Positions 52,053-60,952 are shown, numbered from the stretch's first letter. The stretch is DNA of 64,000 bases from Rhizomonospora bruguierae (GCF_018397995.1 NZ_BBQH01000040.1:1-64000); one strand, 5' to 3'. Made by a program: numbers and translations. The notes: a model not told the origin generated them from the letters alone.

Positions 52053-53483
52053 ATGGCGGCACGCCGCCCACGCCAGACCACCTCGCCCCAGACCACCCCG
52101 GCCCCGACCACCCCGTCCGCCTCGCTCACCTTCGCCGACCTCGGCGTGCCCGACCCGCTGACCCGGGTGCTGGCCGCGGCCGGGGTGGAGCGGCCGTTCC
52201 CGATCCAGGCCGCGACCCTGCCCGACGCGCTCGCCGGGCGGGACGTGCTCGGCCGGGGCCGCACCGGCTCCGGCAAGACCTATGCCTTTGTCCTGGCGGT
52301 GCTGACCCGCCTGGCCGCCAGCGCCACCCCGCTGCGCGCCGGCCGCCCCCGCGCGCTGATCCTCGCGCCCACCCGGGAGCTGGCCACCCAGATCGACAGC
52401 GTGATGGCGCCGCTGGCGCGGGCACTGTCGCTACGCACGATGACCATCTTCGGCGGCGTCGCCGCCCGGCCGCAGATCGCCGGGCTGCGCGCCGGGGTCG
52501 ACGTGCTGGTGGCCTGCCCGGGCCGGCTCGCCGACCACGTCGAGTCCGGCCACGCCCACCTGGACGCCGTCGAGATCACCGTGCTCGACGAGGCCGACCA
52601 CATGGCTGACCTCGGCTTCCTGCCCATCGTCCGGCGGCTGCTGGAGCGGACCCCGCGCGGCGCGCAGCGGCTGCTGTTCTCCGCCACGCTGGACGGCGGC
52701 GTCGACGTCCTGGTGCGGCGGTTCCTGACCGATCCGGTCGTGCACAGCATCGACTCGAGCCTGTCGCCGGTCGCCGCGATGACGCACCACGTCCTGCACG
52801 TCCACGCCGACGACCGGTTCGCCGTACTCATCGAGCTGACCGCCGCGTCCGGCCGGACCGTGGTGTTCACGCGCACCAAGCGGGGCGCCAAGACGCTCAC
52901 CCGCCGGCTGGTCGAGGCCGGTGTGCCCGCCGTGGAACTGCATGGCAACCTGGCCCAGGCCGCGCGCACCAGGAACCTGCGGGCGTTCTCCGACGGTGCG
53001 GCGCACACGCTGGTCGCCACCGACATCGCCGCCCGGGGCATCCACGTCGACGACGTGGCCCTGGTGGTGCACGCCGACCCACCGGTGGAGCACAAGGCGT
53101 ACCTGCACCGCTCGGGTCGTACCGCCCGGGCCGGCGCGGCCGGCACGGTCGTCACGCTGATGACCGACACGCAGGCGTCCGAGGTGCGGGAACTGACCCG
53201 CAAGGCGGGCATCAAGGCGACCACCACCCGGTCGCGCCCGGGTGACGCGCTGCTCCGCCAGCTCGCGCCCGGGGAGCGGCGGCTGGTGCCACAGCCGGCG
53301 CGGCAGCCCGCCGCCCCGCCACACGAGGTGCAGCCCGCACGGGGCGGCCGGGGCCGGCGCGGCGGCAAGCCCGCGCCGTCGTCCACGGCCACGCGATCCG
53401 CGCGATCCGCGCCGTCGGCGGGGTCCGGTGCGGCGGCCTTCTCGTCCCGGGCCCGGCCGGGCAGGCGCGGCGGTGGACGCTGA
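52053..53483 (+). CDS. DEAD-box RNA helicase
   Basis: An ATP-dependent RNA unwinding enzyme. The 476 residues have motif Q (FPIQAATLPDALAGRD), GRTGSGKTYAF (Walker A), PTRELATQ, GG, CPGR, DEADHM, LLFSATLDG (SAT), and in the second RecA domain VFTRTKRGAKTL, VATDIAARGIHV and HRSGRTARAG. A basic Arg/Gly-rich tail (residues about 420-476) follows, as in cold-adapted RNA helicases. The ATG has CGGAG upstream. A TAGACT -10 at 51937-51942 implies a leader of about 100 nt. Confidence 0.95.
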   Translation: MAARRPRQTTSPQTTPAPTTPSASLTFADLGVPDPLTRVLAAAGVERPFPIQAATLPDALAGRDVLGRGRTGSGKTYAFVLAVLTRLAASATPLRAGRPRALILAPTRELATQIDSVMAPLARALSLRTMTIFGGVAARPQIAGLRAGVDVLVACPGRLADHVESGHAHLDAVEITVLDEADHMADLGFLPIVRRLLERTPRGAQRLLFSATLDGGVDVLVRRFLTDPVVHSIDSSLSPVAAMTHHVLHVHADDRFAVLIELTAASGRTVVFTRTKRGAKTLTRRLVEAGVPAVELHGNLAQAARTRNLRAFSDGAAHTLVATDIAARGIHVDDVALVVHADPPVEHKAYLHRSGRTARAGAAGTVVTLMTDTQASEVRELTRKAGIKATTTRSRPGDALLRQLAPGERRLVPQPARQPAAPPHEVQPARGGRGRRGGKPAPSSTATRSARSAPSAGSGAAAFSSRARPGRRGGGR

Positions 53484-53486
53484 GCG

Positions 53487-54158
53487 CTACCGGCCGGGGC
53501 CGAGGACCGAGACCTCGGTGAGTTCGGCGTCCTCGGCGGCGCCGAGGCCACGCACCCGGTAGCTGGTGATCTTCGGCCAGTCGGGGGGCAGGTGCCCACG
53601 GTCGGGGTCACCGACGAGGACGGCCGCGCCCCGGTCGGCGGCGCGGCGCAGGAACGCCAGCATCCGCGCGGCCAGTTCGGAGTCGTAGAAGGCGTCGCCG
53701 GCAAGGATCACGTCGGCGTCGCCGCCGTCCCCGTCGAGCACGTCGTCCCCGTTCACCGCGATGGTGACCGCGTTGGCCGTGGCGTTCATCGCGGCGGCCG
53801 CCTCCGCGTACGGGTCGATGTCGTTGGCGGTCACCTCGGCGGCGCCCGCCTTGGCGGCGGCGATGGCGACCAGGCCGGACCCGGACGCCACGTCGAGCAC
53901 CCGCCGGCCGGCCGTGACCCGTGGGTGGTCCAGGATGTACCGGGCGAGGGCCTGACCGCCGGCCCACGCGGTGGCCCAGAACGGTGTGACCGACCAGCCG
54001 GCCTGTGCCTCCATCCTTGCCCGTAGCAGGATCGCGTCATCGGCCAGGTGCAGGCGGATCTCCGGGACGAACGGAAGGCGGACGAGGCGCAGCCCGTCGG
54101 GCGCGTCGGCGCGGGATGCGACAAAGGGCGCGAGCAGGCCGCCGGTCGGCGTGGGCAA
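53487..54158 (-). CDS. Class I SAM-dependent methyltransferase (METTL20/PrmA-like)
   Basis: A 223-residue methyltransferase. SAM-binding motif I is VLDVASGSGLVAIAAAKAGA, with EVTANDIDPYA as motif II and VILAGDAFYDSELA as the conserved D-x-F-Y post-I region. The FWATAWAGGQALARYILDHP stretch upstream of motif I is typical of the METTL20/nicotinamide N-methyltransferase-like protein-lysine methyltransferase group. The target may be a ribosomal or electron-transfer protein; unproven. Starts with TTG, GGAG 6 nt upstream. Convergent with the helicase gene, 3 bp apart. Confidence 0.88.
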   Translation of the reverse strand: MPTPTGGLLAPFVASRADAPDGLRLVRLPFVPEIRLHLADDAILLRARMEAQAGWSVTPFWATAWAGGQALARYILDHPRVTAGRRVLDVASGSGLVAIAAAKAGAAEVTANDIDPYAEAAAAMNATANAVTIAVNGDDVLDGDGGDADVILAGDAFYDSELAARMLAFLRRAADRGAAVLVGDPDRGHLPPDWPKITSYRVRGLGAAEDAELTEVSVLGPGR

Positions 54159-54328
54159 GACATACTCCGTTCATGGCTGGTACACAGCGGGCCGCCGAAC
54201 GCCTCGACCGAGCGTCGAGATGCTGCGCCACCCCTGACATCCGCGACTCTTGGAGCTGTTTGACCCCGAGAGCATCCACCAGCTTCGCCGCCAGCACGGG
54301 AAACAACCGGCGCGGAAACGTGGTGTTG

Positions 54329-54380
54329 GCTCAGCACGGTAGGCGGCCCGCTGAACCGGTCGGACCGCCCTACCGTGAGC
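54329..54380 (-). terminator. Terminator of the cold-shock gene
   Basis: CACGGTAGGCGG (54335-54346) pairs with CCGCCCTACCGTG (54365-54377) with one bulge; outer GCTCA adds to the stem. It begins a few bases after the csp stop codon on the complement strand. Confidence 0.75.
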
Positions 54381-54383
54381 GAC

Positions 54384-54587
54384 TCAGAGCGGGCGGATGT
54401 TGGCCGCCTGCGGGCCCTTCTGGCCCTGGGTGATGTCGAACTCCACCCGCTGGTTCTCCTCCAGGCTCCGGAAGCCCGTCGCGGCGATCGCCGAGAAGTG
54501 GGCGAACACGTCCGCGCCGCCTTCGTCCTGGGCGATGAAGCCGAACCCCTTGTCCGCGTTGAACCACTTGACCGTGCCGGTAGCCAT
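54384..54587 (-). CDS. Cold-shock protein (CspA family)
   Basis: A 67-residue RNA-chaperone: [20 protein letters not shown] (RNP1-like KGFGFI), DVFAHFSAI (RNP2-like VFAHF), [21 protein letters not shown]. Length and motifs match single-domain CSD proteins, which melt RNA secondary structure at low temperature or in growth transitions. ATG start with GAGGGAGAA upstream. A long leader with a strong hairpin 97-130 nt upstream suggests post-transcriptional control, as is usual for csp genes. Confidence 0.97.
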   Translation of the reverse strand: MATGTVKWFNADKGFGFIAQDEGGADVFAHFSAIAATGFRSLEENQRVEFDITQGQKGPQAANIRPL

Positions 54588-54683
54588 GTCTTCTCCCTCG
54601 CAGGCTGATGAGACGCCACACCGTGTGGAATCTCCGGTCGCCGCGTTGATCATCCGCGTCCGAGCAAGACGACGAACGCAAAC

Positions 54684-54717
54684 AGCGCCTGACGGGTTCG
54701 GATACCCATCAGGCGCT
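54684..54717 (-). promoter_or_regulatory. Hairpin in the leader region of the cold-shock gene
   Basis: AGCGCCTGA (54684-54692) pairs with TCAGGCGCT (54709-54717); GGGT/ACCC extends the stem after one mismatch. On the complement strand, it is followed by TGTTTGCGTT, a modest T-rich tract. It could be an attenuator of the csp transcript or a terminator of an unseen upstream transcript. Confidence 0.55.
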
Positions 54718-54970
54718 GGCAACGTCTACGGAAACCAAAACTTGCAACCCGGCTACCGTAGCACTGAAGGTGACCGACCCCGTCGATCACCACCCCGTGT
54801 TTCCCGTCGGCGGTGGCGCGCACCATCCAGGTCCGCTGAGAGCGCCTACCGAGACGCCTCAACCAGCACCCGAACGGGTCAGGAACCGAGAAGCGGCCGG
54901 GTGCCGTCGGGCCTAGCCTTCTAGATGGCCGGCACGTCGCCGGGCCCTGCGCGTCGAAAGGCAGCCCGAC

Positions 54971-55423
54971 ATGCCCGCGAAGAACTCCACGACCGAGTCC
55001 GGCGGTTTCAGCGCCGAGGAGCGCGCCGCGATGAAGGCGCGCGCGGACGAGTTGCGGGCCGAGGGCAGGAAGGGCGCCAAGAAGGCGGACGGGCTGCAGG
55101 CGGTCCTCGACAGCATCGCGAAGATGACGCCGGAGGACCGGGCCCTCGCCGAGCGGGTGCATGTGGCGGTGACCACTGCCGCCCCGGGGCTGACGCCCAG
55201 GACCTGGTACGGGATGCCCGCCTACGCGAACGCCGACGAGAAGATCGTTGTGGCCTTCAAGAACTCGGGCAAGTTCAACACCCGGTACTCCAGCCTTGAG
55301 TTCCAGGACCCGGCCAACCTTGACGACGGGGACCTGTGGCCGGTGTCGTACGCGCTGGTGAAGTGGGGCCCCGCGGTGGAGAAGAAGGTCGTCGCGCTGG
55401 TGCGCGTCGCGGTCTCGTCGTGA
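54971..55423 (+). CDS. DUF1801 / YdhG-like protein
   Basis: A 150-residue cytosolic protein. The N-terminal 45 residues are charged and helical (FSAEERAAMKARADELRAEGRKGAKKADG). The C-terminal part is DUF1801-like: AERVHVAVTTAAPGLTPRTWYGMPAYANADEKIVVAFKN. It resembles the iron-chaperone/YdhG fold seen in many bacteria; the true role is unknown. The ATG follows a weak AAAGGCAG RBS. A strong bidirectional terminator follows. Confidence 0.88.
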   Translation: MPAKNSTTESGGFSAEERAAMKARADELRAEGRKGAKKADGLQAVLDSIAKMTPEDRALAERVHVAVTTAAPGLTPRTWYGMPAYANADEKIVVAFKNSGKFNTRYSSLEFQDPANLDDGDLWPVSYALVKWGPAVEKKVVALVRVAVSS

Positions 55424-55464
55424 CGCGGGGGCGGCAGCCCACCCCGCCGACCGGTAGCCGGTAC

Positions 55465-55502
55465 CGCCCAGCCGTCCGCCGGGAGGTCCGGATGGCTGGG
55501 CG
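55465..55502. terminator. Bidirectional terminator
   Basis: CGCCCAGCC (55465-55473) pairs with GGCTGGGCG (55494-55502), with an inner TCCG/CGGA extension. It lies between the convergent DUF1801 gene and the membrane-anchored gene at 55518 and may serve both. Confidence 0.75.
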
Positions 55503-55517
55503 GCCGTCCAGCACCGG

Positions 55518-56111
55518 TCAGAAGCCGGCCGCGGCGTCGTACCGGCGGCGCAGGTCGGCCACTTCCGAGTCGGTCAGCGCTTCCTTGAGTGCCAGCTCCG
55601 CGTACTTCTCCGGGAACATCTCCCGCAGCCGGTCGACGTACCTGACGTCGGCGGTCGCCTCGACCACCCGGATGCCCGGAGGCTCGGTGGACATGTCCAT
55701 GATCACCGGACCGGCCAGCTTGACCGCCACGTCCCAGGGGCTCTCCTGCTCGGCGACCCCGCAGAGGTGGAAGCCGTAGACCGTCCGCACGTCGGCGAGC
55801 GCGGTGGCCTCGGCCGGCTCGTAGCCGTAGACGCGGACCCCGCAGACCACCGCCGGCTTCGCCCCCTCCCCGGTGGCCACCTGCTGGACAGCGTGTCCGG
55901 CGTGGTTGTGTTGCCCCGGGTCCGCCTGTTCGAGCGTGCTGCGCATCCGGGCCGCGATCTGCCCTTGCAGATCTGCCGGCTTCGCCTTCGAGCCGGCCGA
56001 GTTGAGCAGTACGACCGCGCCGGCCGACACCAGCAGGATCACCGCCACCCACACGAAGCGGTTCCGGTACCACCCCGCGGAACTTTCCCCGGAAATCATG
56101 ATTGCTCTCAC
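55518..56111 (-). CDS. Membrane-anchored protein of unknown function
   Basis: 197 residues: one N-terminal membrane helix (FVWVAVILLVSAGAVVLLNSA, residues about 19-39) and an exported domain of about 155 residues. Two cysteines (AVVCGVRVYGYEP, GFHLCGVAEQ) may form a disulfide. The central strand pattern SPWDVAVKLAGPVIMDMS and the acidic C-terminal helices (YVDRLREMFPEKYAEL) are the main features. No known family is recognised. ATG options at 56111 and MISGESS four codons later. Confidence 0.68.
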   Translation of the reverse strand: MRAIMISGESSAGWYRNRFVWVAVILLVSAGAVVLLNSAGSKAKPADLQGQIAARMRSTLEQADPGQHNHAGHAVQQVATGEGAKPAVVCGVRVYGYEPAEATALADVRTVYGFHLCGVAEQESPWDVAVKLAGPVIMDMSTEPPGIRVVEATADVRYVDRLREMFPEKYAELALKEALTDSEVADLRRRYDAAAGF

Positions 56112-56311
56112 CTCGTCGCTGGTTCTGGTGCGTTGACAGACCGCATCGGGCGCTCCGGCGTGTCCTAGATCGACGACCTTCGGCGTGGTCCCGGCCGGGC
56201 CGACCTGCCCGGCACCGCCCGATGCCGGCAGCGTTTTGGCGGGGGTTCCGGCCCAGGACGTCAGTCGGACGTCCTGGGCCGGAGCGGTACTACGACTGCC
56301 GGTTTTGCCGA

Positions 56312-56992
56312 TCAGACGAAGTTGATGTCACTGCACCACATGTATGCCTGGTCCATGTGCGAGGCCTGCCAGATGACGAAGAGAACGTGCTTTCCGGTGT
56401 ATCCCGAGGTCGAGATGTTGAACGAGATGTTGTTTGCCGGCGCGTAGCGGCCGGTCTGGGTGATGAAGTCGAGGTTGCCCCAACCGAGGCGCTGGCTGGC
56501 CGGGTTGTACCCGTTCTTGCTGACGTAGACCCGGAAGTAGTCAGCGCCGTGGCTGGCCTGGTCGTACAGCTGGACCGTGAAGTTGCTGCTGACGTTGCTC
56601 GCCCGCCACGCCCCCGGCTGGTTCAGGCTGTCGTTCCTGGACAGGGCGTTGCTGCACAGCTGTCCATCGGGGGTCCGCGCCTGGAACTGCCCGCCGAGGC
56701 CGTCCCGCAGGGCGCTCATCCAGTTCCACATGGTGTCGGGGTTGGCCTGGAAGGCGTTCCAACACATGGGGTCCTGCTGCTGCATGGCGGGGTTCGTGTG
56801 GTTGTTTCCCCACGCCGTCCAGCACTGGTAGGCGCGACTCGCCGGGTTGATGATCGTGCCGTGGGCCTGGGCCACACCGGTCCAGGGCAGCATGCCGACC
56901 ATCATGGCAAGCAGCAGGACGAGCGGTCGAACCGACCGGCTCAGGGCTGACCGGGACCGCCGCCCGGTTTGATCGAGCTGGGGTGGACGCAC
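56312..56992 (-). CDS. Lytic polysaccharide monooxygenase AA10
   Basis: A secreted copper enzyme that oxidatively cleaves crystalline polysaccharide. 226 residues. The Sec signal (residues 1-43, ending GVAQA) is cleaved so that His44 becomes the mature N-terminus (HGTIINPASRAYQCW), one leg of the histidine brace; His148 (YDQASHGADYFRVYV) is the other. It has four Cys and a C-terminal SDINFV, and no carbohydrate-binding module. Cellulose or chitin cannot be told from this alone, but a CebR-like site upstream and the nearby endoglucanase favour cellulose. GTG start, AGGAGG upstream. Confidence 0.93.
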   Translation of the reverse strand: MRPPQLDQTGRRSRSALSRSVRPLVLLLAMMVGMLPWTGVAQAHGTIINPASRAYQCWTAWGNNHTNPAMQQQDPMCWNAFQANPDTMWNWMSALRDGLGGQFQARTPDGQLCSNALSRNDSLNQPGAWRASNVSSNFTVQLYDQASHGADYFRVYVSKNGYNPASQRLGWGNLDFITQTGRYAPANNISFNISTSGYTGKHVLFVIWQASHMDQAYMWCSDINFV

Positions 56993-57023
56993 TGTACATC
57001 CTCCTTCTGTGGTGGTAGATGAG

Positions 57024-57037
57024 TCTGGAGCGCTTCC
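57024..57037. promoter_or_regulatory. CebR-like box upstream of the LPMO gene
   Basis: CTGGAGCGCTTCCA matches 11 of 14 positions of the cellulose-utilisation repressor site TGGGAGCGCTCCCA. It lies about 32 bp upstream of the LPMO start codon. Confidence 0.65.
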
Positions 57038-57360
57038 AAAGTGTTACATCGGTCTACGTGAATATCAAGGGATATCGATGGATGCCGGCCGGGTCGGGCC
57101 GGTCGGCGTCGCGTCGAGTAGACCCACCGGTCGTCCACATCGAACCGCTGGCACGGCGACAACCAGGACCGACAGCTTGACAAGTGCCACTGGGCGGTTG
57201 GCCCCACGCGGTGCTACGACCGGGTTGGAATCACCAGTCGCGGCGTGGCTCGTCGAGCGCCGGCCACGACGAAGGGGACACCGGCGACGCCGCCGGCTTC
57301 ACGGGCGCTCTCCGGCAGCATCTGGCTGACAACTACTCCCCGCGGGCGTGCGGGAAATCC
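57038..57360. other. Intergenic region between LPMO and BenE genes
   Basis: No coding bias in any frame. The left end holds the LPMO promoter region (an AT-rich patch around 57040-57075). Nothing recognisable lies near the BenE stop codon at 57361 and no terminator hairpin was found. Confidence 0.45.
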
Positions 57361-58626
57361 TCAAGATGCCGCCCGATTCGCGTGCACTGGAGCGGTGTGA
57401 CGCACAGACCCGGGACCACCGCGAGTCTCATCGCTGCTGAGCGGGGCGACACCACCTGCGCCACCCCCCACTGCGGATGGACTGCGACGCAGCACCAGCA
57501 GGGTGGCCAGGCCGGCGAGCAGGCCCCAGAACGCGGCGCCGATGCCAAGCACGGCGACGCCCGATGCGGTGACCACGAACGTCACCACCGCGGGCAACAG
57601 CATGGCCGGGTCGGAGACGGCGTTACCCAGTGCCGAGCCGAGAGCGGGCAGCAGGGCCAGGCCGGCGACGGCGATCACCAGCACCGGTGGGGAGAGCAGC
57701 ACGAGCGCGGTCGCCACGCCCGCCCCGAGCCCGAGCAGCACCTGCCCACCCGCCAGGGCCACGGTGGCGATCCAGCGCCGGCGCGGGTCGGGGTGCGCCT
57801 CGGGGCCGGCGGTCAGGGCGGCCGTGATGGCGGCGAGGTTGACCTGGTGGCCGCCGAACGGAGCGCCGGCCGCGCTGACCAGACCCGTCGTGATCAGTGC
57901 GGGCCGCAGCGGTGCCCGATACCCGTAGCTGGACAGCACCGCGGCGCCGGGGACGTTCTGGCCGGCCATGGTGACCAGGAACAGCGGAAGCGCGATGCCC
58001 ACGATGGCGCCGAGGTCGAAGCCGGGAACGGTCCAGGCCAGGGCGGGTCGTAGCGCGGCGTCGGCGAGTCCCGCGTCCCGGCCGGTCAGGGTGATCGCGG
58101 CCACGGCCGCGATCAGCGCGCCCGGCACCGCCCAGCCGCGCGCGAAGCGCAGCAGCACCACCCAGGTCACGATGACCGGTACGGCAAGCGCCGGGATGTC
58201 CACCAGGGCCCGGACCGGAGCCGTGCACAGCGGCACGAGGATGCCGGCCAGCATCGCCCCGGCGATCGGGCGCGGGATGGCCGCGATCACGCGCGCCAGC
58301 CACGGCACCAGGCCGGCGACCACGGTCAGCGCCGCGCAGACCAGGAAGGCACCGACGGCCGTGGAAAAGCCGCCCGGCACGGGGCCGGCCCCGACCAGCA
58401 GGGCCGCGCCGGGGGTGGACCACGCGATGGCGATGGGCATCCGGTAGCGCAGGGCCAGCACGATGCCCGCGACCCCGATGCCGAGGCAGGTGGCGAGCAG
58501 GCCGGAGGCGGCCTGGGCCGAACTGGCGCCCACGGCCTGGAGCCCGGCGAGTACGAGCGTGAACGAACTCGCGTAGCCCACGATCGCGCTCAGCACGCCG
58601 GCGACGACCGGTCGCACCCACGTCAT
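57361..58626 (-). CDS. benE: BenE family benzoate/H+ symporter-like transporter
   Basis: A 421-residue membrane protein with about 12 helices, matching the length and motifs of BenE: RYRMPIAIAWSTPGAALLVG, AIPRPIAGAMLAGILVPL, VTMAGQNVPGAAVL and SAAGAPFGGHQVNLAAITAA. BenE imports benzoate; the true substrate here may be another aromatic or organic acid. The C-terminal 45 residues are a soluble tail. ATG start with GGGAGGGGAC upstream. Divergent from an XRE-cupin gene, which is the usual regulator partner. Confidence 0.9.
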   Translation of the reverse strand: MTWVRPVVAGVLSAIVGYASSFTLVLAGLQAVGASSAQAASGLLATCLGIGVAGIVLALRYRMPIAIAWSTPGAALLVGAGPVPGGFSTAVGAFLVCAALTVVAGLVPWLARVIAAIPRPIAGAMLAGILVPLCTAPVRALVDIPALAVPVIVTWVVLLRFARGWAVPGALIAAVAAITLTGRDAGLADAALRPALAWTVPGFDLGAIVGIALPLFLVTMAGQNVPGAAVLSSYGYRAPLRPALITTGLVSAAGAPFGGHQVNLAAITAALTAGPEAHPDPRRRWIATVALAGGQVLLGLGAGVATALVLLSPPVLVIAVAGLALLPALGSALGNAVSDPAMLLPAVVTFVVTASGVAVLGIGAAFWGLLAGLATLLVLRRSPSAVGGGAGGVAPLSSDETRGGPGSVRHTAPVHANRAAS

Positions 58627-58641
58627 CAGCGTCCCCTCCCG

Positions 58642-58661
58642 CCGTTCCGTAAACGGAACGG
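58642..58661. promoter_or_regulatory. Operator between benE and the XRE-cupin gene
   Basis: A perfect inverted repeat with 9-bp arms CCGTTCCGT and ACGGAACGG around two A residues. It sits between the RBS of benE and the promoter of the divergent regulator. Confidence 0.75.
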
Positions 58662-58684
58662 ATGCCGGGTGGCACCATACGCAC

Positions 58685-59245
58685 ATGACCGCGCGCGGGA
58701 CAAGTCCCCAGCACCAAGGGTCGGCGGTGGGCCGCCGGCTTCGCGGGCTGCGTGAAGCGCGCGGGCTGACCCTCTCCGAACTGGCCCGCGCGGCCGGCGT
58801 GGGGAAGGCGACGCTGTCCGGGCTGGAGAACGGCACCCGCGATCCCCGGCTGGAAACCCTCTACGCGATCGCCGCCGCGCTCGATGTGCCGATGAGCGCA
58901 CTGACGCTGGACCGTGGCGCCCCAGCCTCGGCCGCCGCACCGATGCGGGGCGCGGCGGTGGTATCGACGCTGCTGGAGGTGTTCGAGGAGCCGGCCGCCA
59001 CCTACGAGTTGTTCACCCTGCGCATCGTCGCCGGCGTCGAACAGGTTTCGCCCGCTCACCCGGCCGGCGTGACCGAGCACCTCACCGTCTTCCGCGGCCG
59101 GGCCCGGGTCGGGCCGGTCGGCGCATCCCTGTCGGCGGGCCCGGGCGAGTACGTCTCCTGGGCCGCCGACATCCCGCACTTCTACGCCGCGGTCGGCGCC
59201 GAAGAGGTCGCGGCGGCCCTGCTGATCCGCACGCCCCGCGGCTGA
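58685..59245 (+). CDS. XRE family regulator with C-terminal cupin
   Basis: A 186-residue regulator. The Cro/C1-type HTH (VGRRLRGLREARGLTLSELARAAGVGKATLSGLENGTRDP) is followed by a cupin_2-like beta barrel (TEHLTVFRGRARVGPVGASLSAGPGEYVSW; PHFYAAVGAEEV) that probably binds the inducer. Such proteins accompany benE-like transporters and typically repress them. A palindromic operator lies 23 bp upstream of its ATG. Gene is monocistronic. Confidence 0.9.
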   Translation: MTARGTSPQHQGSAVGRRLRGLREARGLTLSELARAAGVGKATLSGLENGTRDPRLETLYAIAAALDVPMSALTLDRGAPASAAAPMRGAAVVSTLLEVFEEPAATYELFTLRIVAGVEQVSPAHPAGVTEHLTVFRGRARVGPVGASLSAGPGEYVSWAADIPHFYAAVGAEEVAAALLIRTPRG

Positions 59246-59300
59246 CCACGGACTCCCGCTCGACCGGTTGCAAAGATCGATGCACACCTATAGCCTCTGC

Positions 59301-59314
59301 TGGGAGCGCTCCCG
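59301..59314. promoter_or_regulatory. CebR box upstream of endoglucanase
   Basis: TGGGAGCGCTCCCG matches 13 of 14 positions of the CebR consensus TGGGAGCGCTCCCA. It lies 81 bp before the ATG of the CBM2-GH5 gene. CebR releases DNA in the presence of cello-oligosaccharides in Streptomyces. Confidence 0.85.
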
Positions 59315-59394
59315 AGACTGCACCGTCGGACTTTCCGGGCGAGTTCGCGACGGGCACCTTCCGCCAATCCCCGACCAGATCGGAACGACTCCGC

Positions 59395-60858
59395 ATGTTC
59401 TCGATTCCACGCCCATTCCGGCGCAAGCTCATCGTGGGTGGCGCCGTCGGCGCACTCGCCCTGGCCGCAACGGCCGGGCTGCCATCCATGAACGCCATGG
59501 CAGCGACCGGCTGCGCCGTCACCTACACCACAAACTCCTGGCAGGGCGGGTTCACCGCCAACATCAGCATAAGGAACCTCGGCGACGCGGTGAGCAACTG
59601 GACGCTGGGCTTCAGGTTCCCGGATGCCGGCCAGAAGGTGACCCAGGGCTGGTCGGCCACCTGGCAGCAGAGCGGCACCTCGGTCACCGCCCAGAACATG
59701 AGCTACAACGGCTCGCTGGGCACCGGGGCGAGCGTCGACGTCGGGTTCAACGGTTCCTGGACCGGTAGCAACCCGAACCCGACGGCGTTCACCCTCAACG
59801 GCGTCACCTGCAACGGCGGCACCACCACTCCCACCACGCCACCGACGACCAGGCCGCCGACCACGCCACCGACCACGACGCCGCCCACCACACCGCCGAC
59901 CTCCCAGCCGCCGGCCGGCAGCACGCCGGTGGGCATCAACGGCCAGTTGCGGGTGTGCGGGGTCAATCTCTGCAACCAGTACAACAAGCCGATCCAGCTG
60001 CGCGGCATGAGCTCGCACGGCCTGCAGTGGTTCGGCAGCTGCTACAACGACGCCTCGCTGGACGCGCTGGCCAAGGACTGGCTGGCCGACGTGTTCCGCA
60101 TCTCGATGTACGTGCAGGAGCAGGGCTACGAGACCAACCCGACCGCCTTCACCAACCAGGTCAACACGCTGGTGGACAAGGCGGAGGCGCGCGGCATGTA
60201 CGCGCTGATCGACTTCCACACCCTGACCCCGGGCGACCCGACGTACAACCTGGACCGGGCCAAGACCTTCTTCGCCGCGGTCGCCGCCCGCAACGCCAAC
60301 AAGAAGAACGTGATCTACGAGATCACCAACGAGCCGAACGGCGTGAGCTGGTCGACCATCAAGAACTACGCCGAGCAGGTCATCCCGGTGATCCGGGCCA
60401 ACGACCCGGACGGGGTGGTCATCGTCGGGACCCGCGGCTGGTCCTCCCTGGGCATCTCGGAGGGCGGCAACTCCGACGAGATCGTCAACAACCCGGTCCG
60501 GGCCGACAACATCATGTACTCGTTCCACTTCTACGCCGCGTCGCACAAGGACAACTACCGCTCCGAGGTTCAGCGGGCCGCGTCCCGGCTGCCGCTGTTC
60601 GTCACGGAGTTCGGCACGGTGACCTACACCGGTGACGGCGGGGTGGACAACGCCAGCAGTACCGCATGGCTCGACCTGCTGGACCGGCTGAAGATCAGCT
60701 ACGCGAACTGGACGTACTCCGACGCGAACGAGGGCAGCGCCGCGTTCAAGCCCGGCACCTGCTCCGGCGGCACGTACACCGGTACCTCGGTGCTGACCGA
60801 TTCCGGCGTGTTCATGCGCAACCGCATCCGCACCCCGGACAACTTCCCCACCTCCTGA
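59395..60858 (+). CDS. Secreted CBM2-GH5 endoglucanase
   Basis: Cleaves beta-1,4-glucan (cellulose). 487 residues: signal peptide (1-36, ending NAMA), an N-terminal CBM2 (about 38-140: CAVTYTTNSWQGGFTANISI, NWTLGFRF, MSYNGSLGTGASVDVGF), a Pro/Thr linker (about 143-176), and a GH5_2-type catalytic domain with LRGMSSHGLQW, RISMYV, VIYEITNEPNG (acid/base Glu in NEP) and FVTEFGTVTY (nucleophile Glu). The CebR box upstream and the nearby LPMO suggest a cellulose-degrading regulon. A strong terminator follows. Confidence 0.96.
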   Translation: MFSIPRPFRRKLIVGGAVGALALAATAGLPSMNAMAATGCAVTYTTNSWQGGFTANISIRNLGDAVSNWTLGFRFPDAGQKVTQGWSATWQQSGTSVTAQNMSYNGSLGTGASVDVGFNGSWTGSNPNPTAFTLNGVTCNGGTTTPTTPPTTRPPTTPPTTTPPTTPPTSQPPAGSTPVGINGQLRVCGVNLCNQYNKPIQLRGMSSHGLQWFGSCYNDASLDALAKDWLADVFRISMYVQEQGYETNPTAFTNQVNTLVDKAEARGMYALIDFHTLTPGDPTYNLDRAKTFFAAVAARNANKKNVIYEITNEPNGVSWSTIKNYAEQVIPVIRANDPDGVVIVGTRGWSSLGISEGGNSDEIVNNPVRADNIMYSFHFYAASHKDNYRSEVQRAASRLPLFVTEFGTVTYTGDGGVDNASSTAWLDLLDRLKISYANWTYSDANEGSAAFKPGTCSGGTYTGTSVLTDSGVFMRNRIRTPDNFPTS

Positions 60859-60878
60859 CACCCTCCTGACACCGTAGA

Positions 60879-60911
60879 CCGGCGGCGGCCCCATCCCGGG
60901 GCCGCCGCCGG
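60879..60911 (+). terminator. Terminator of endoglucanase gene
   Basis: A perfect 14-bp stem (CCGGCGGCGGCCCC at 60879-60892 with 60898-60911) and a 5-nt loop; no T-tract. It may also terminate the convergent rph gene. Confidence 0.85.
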
Positions 60912-60952
60912 CATGCCCCGGGATAACGGCGGGCCTTCTCCCGGGTGGTCGG

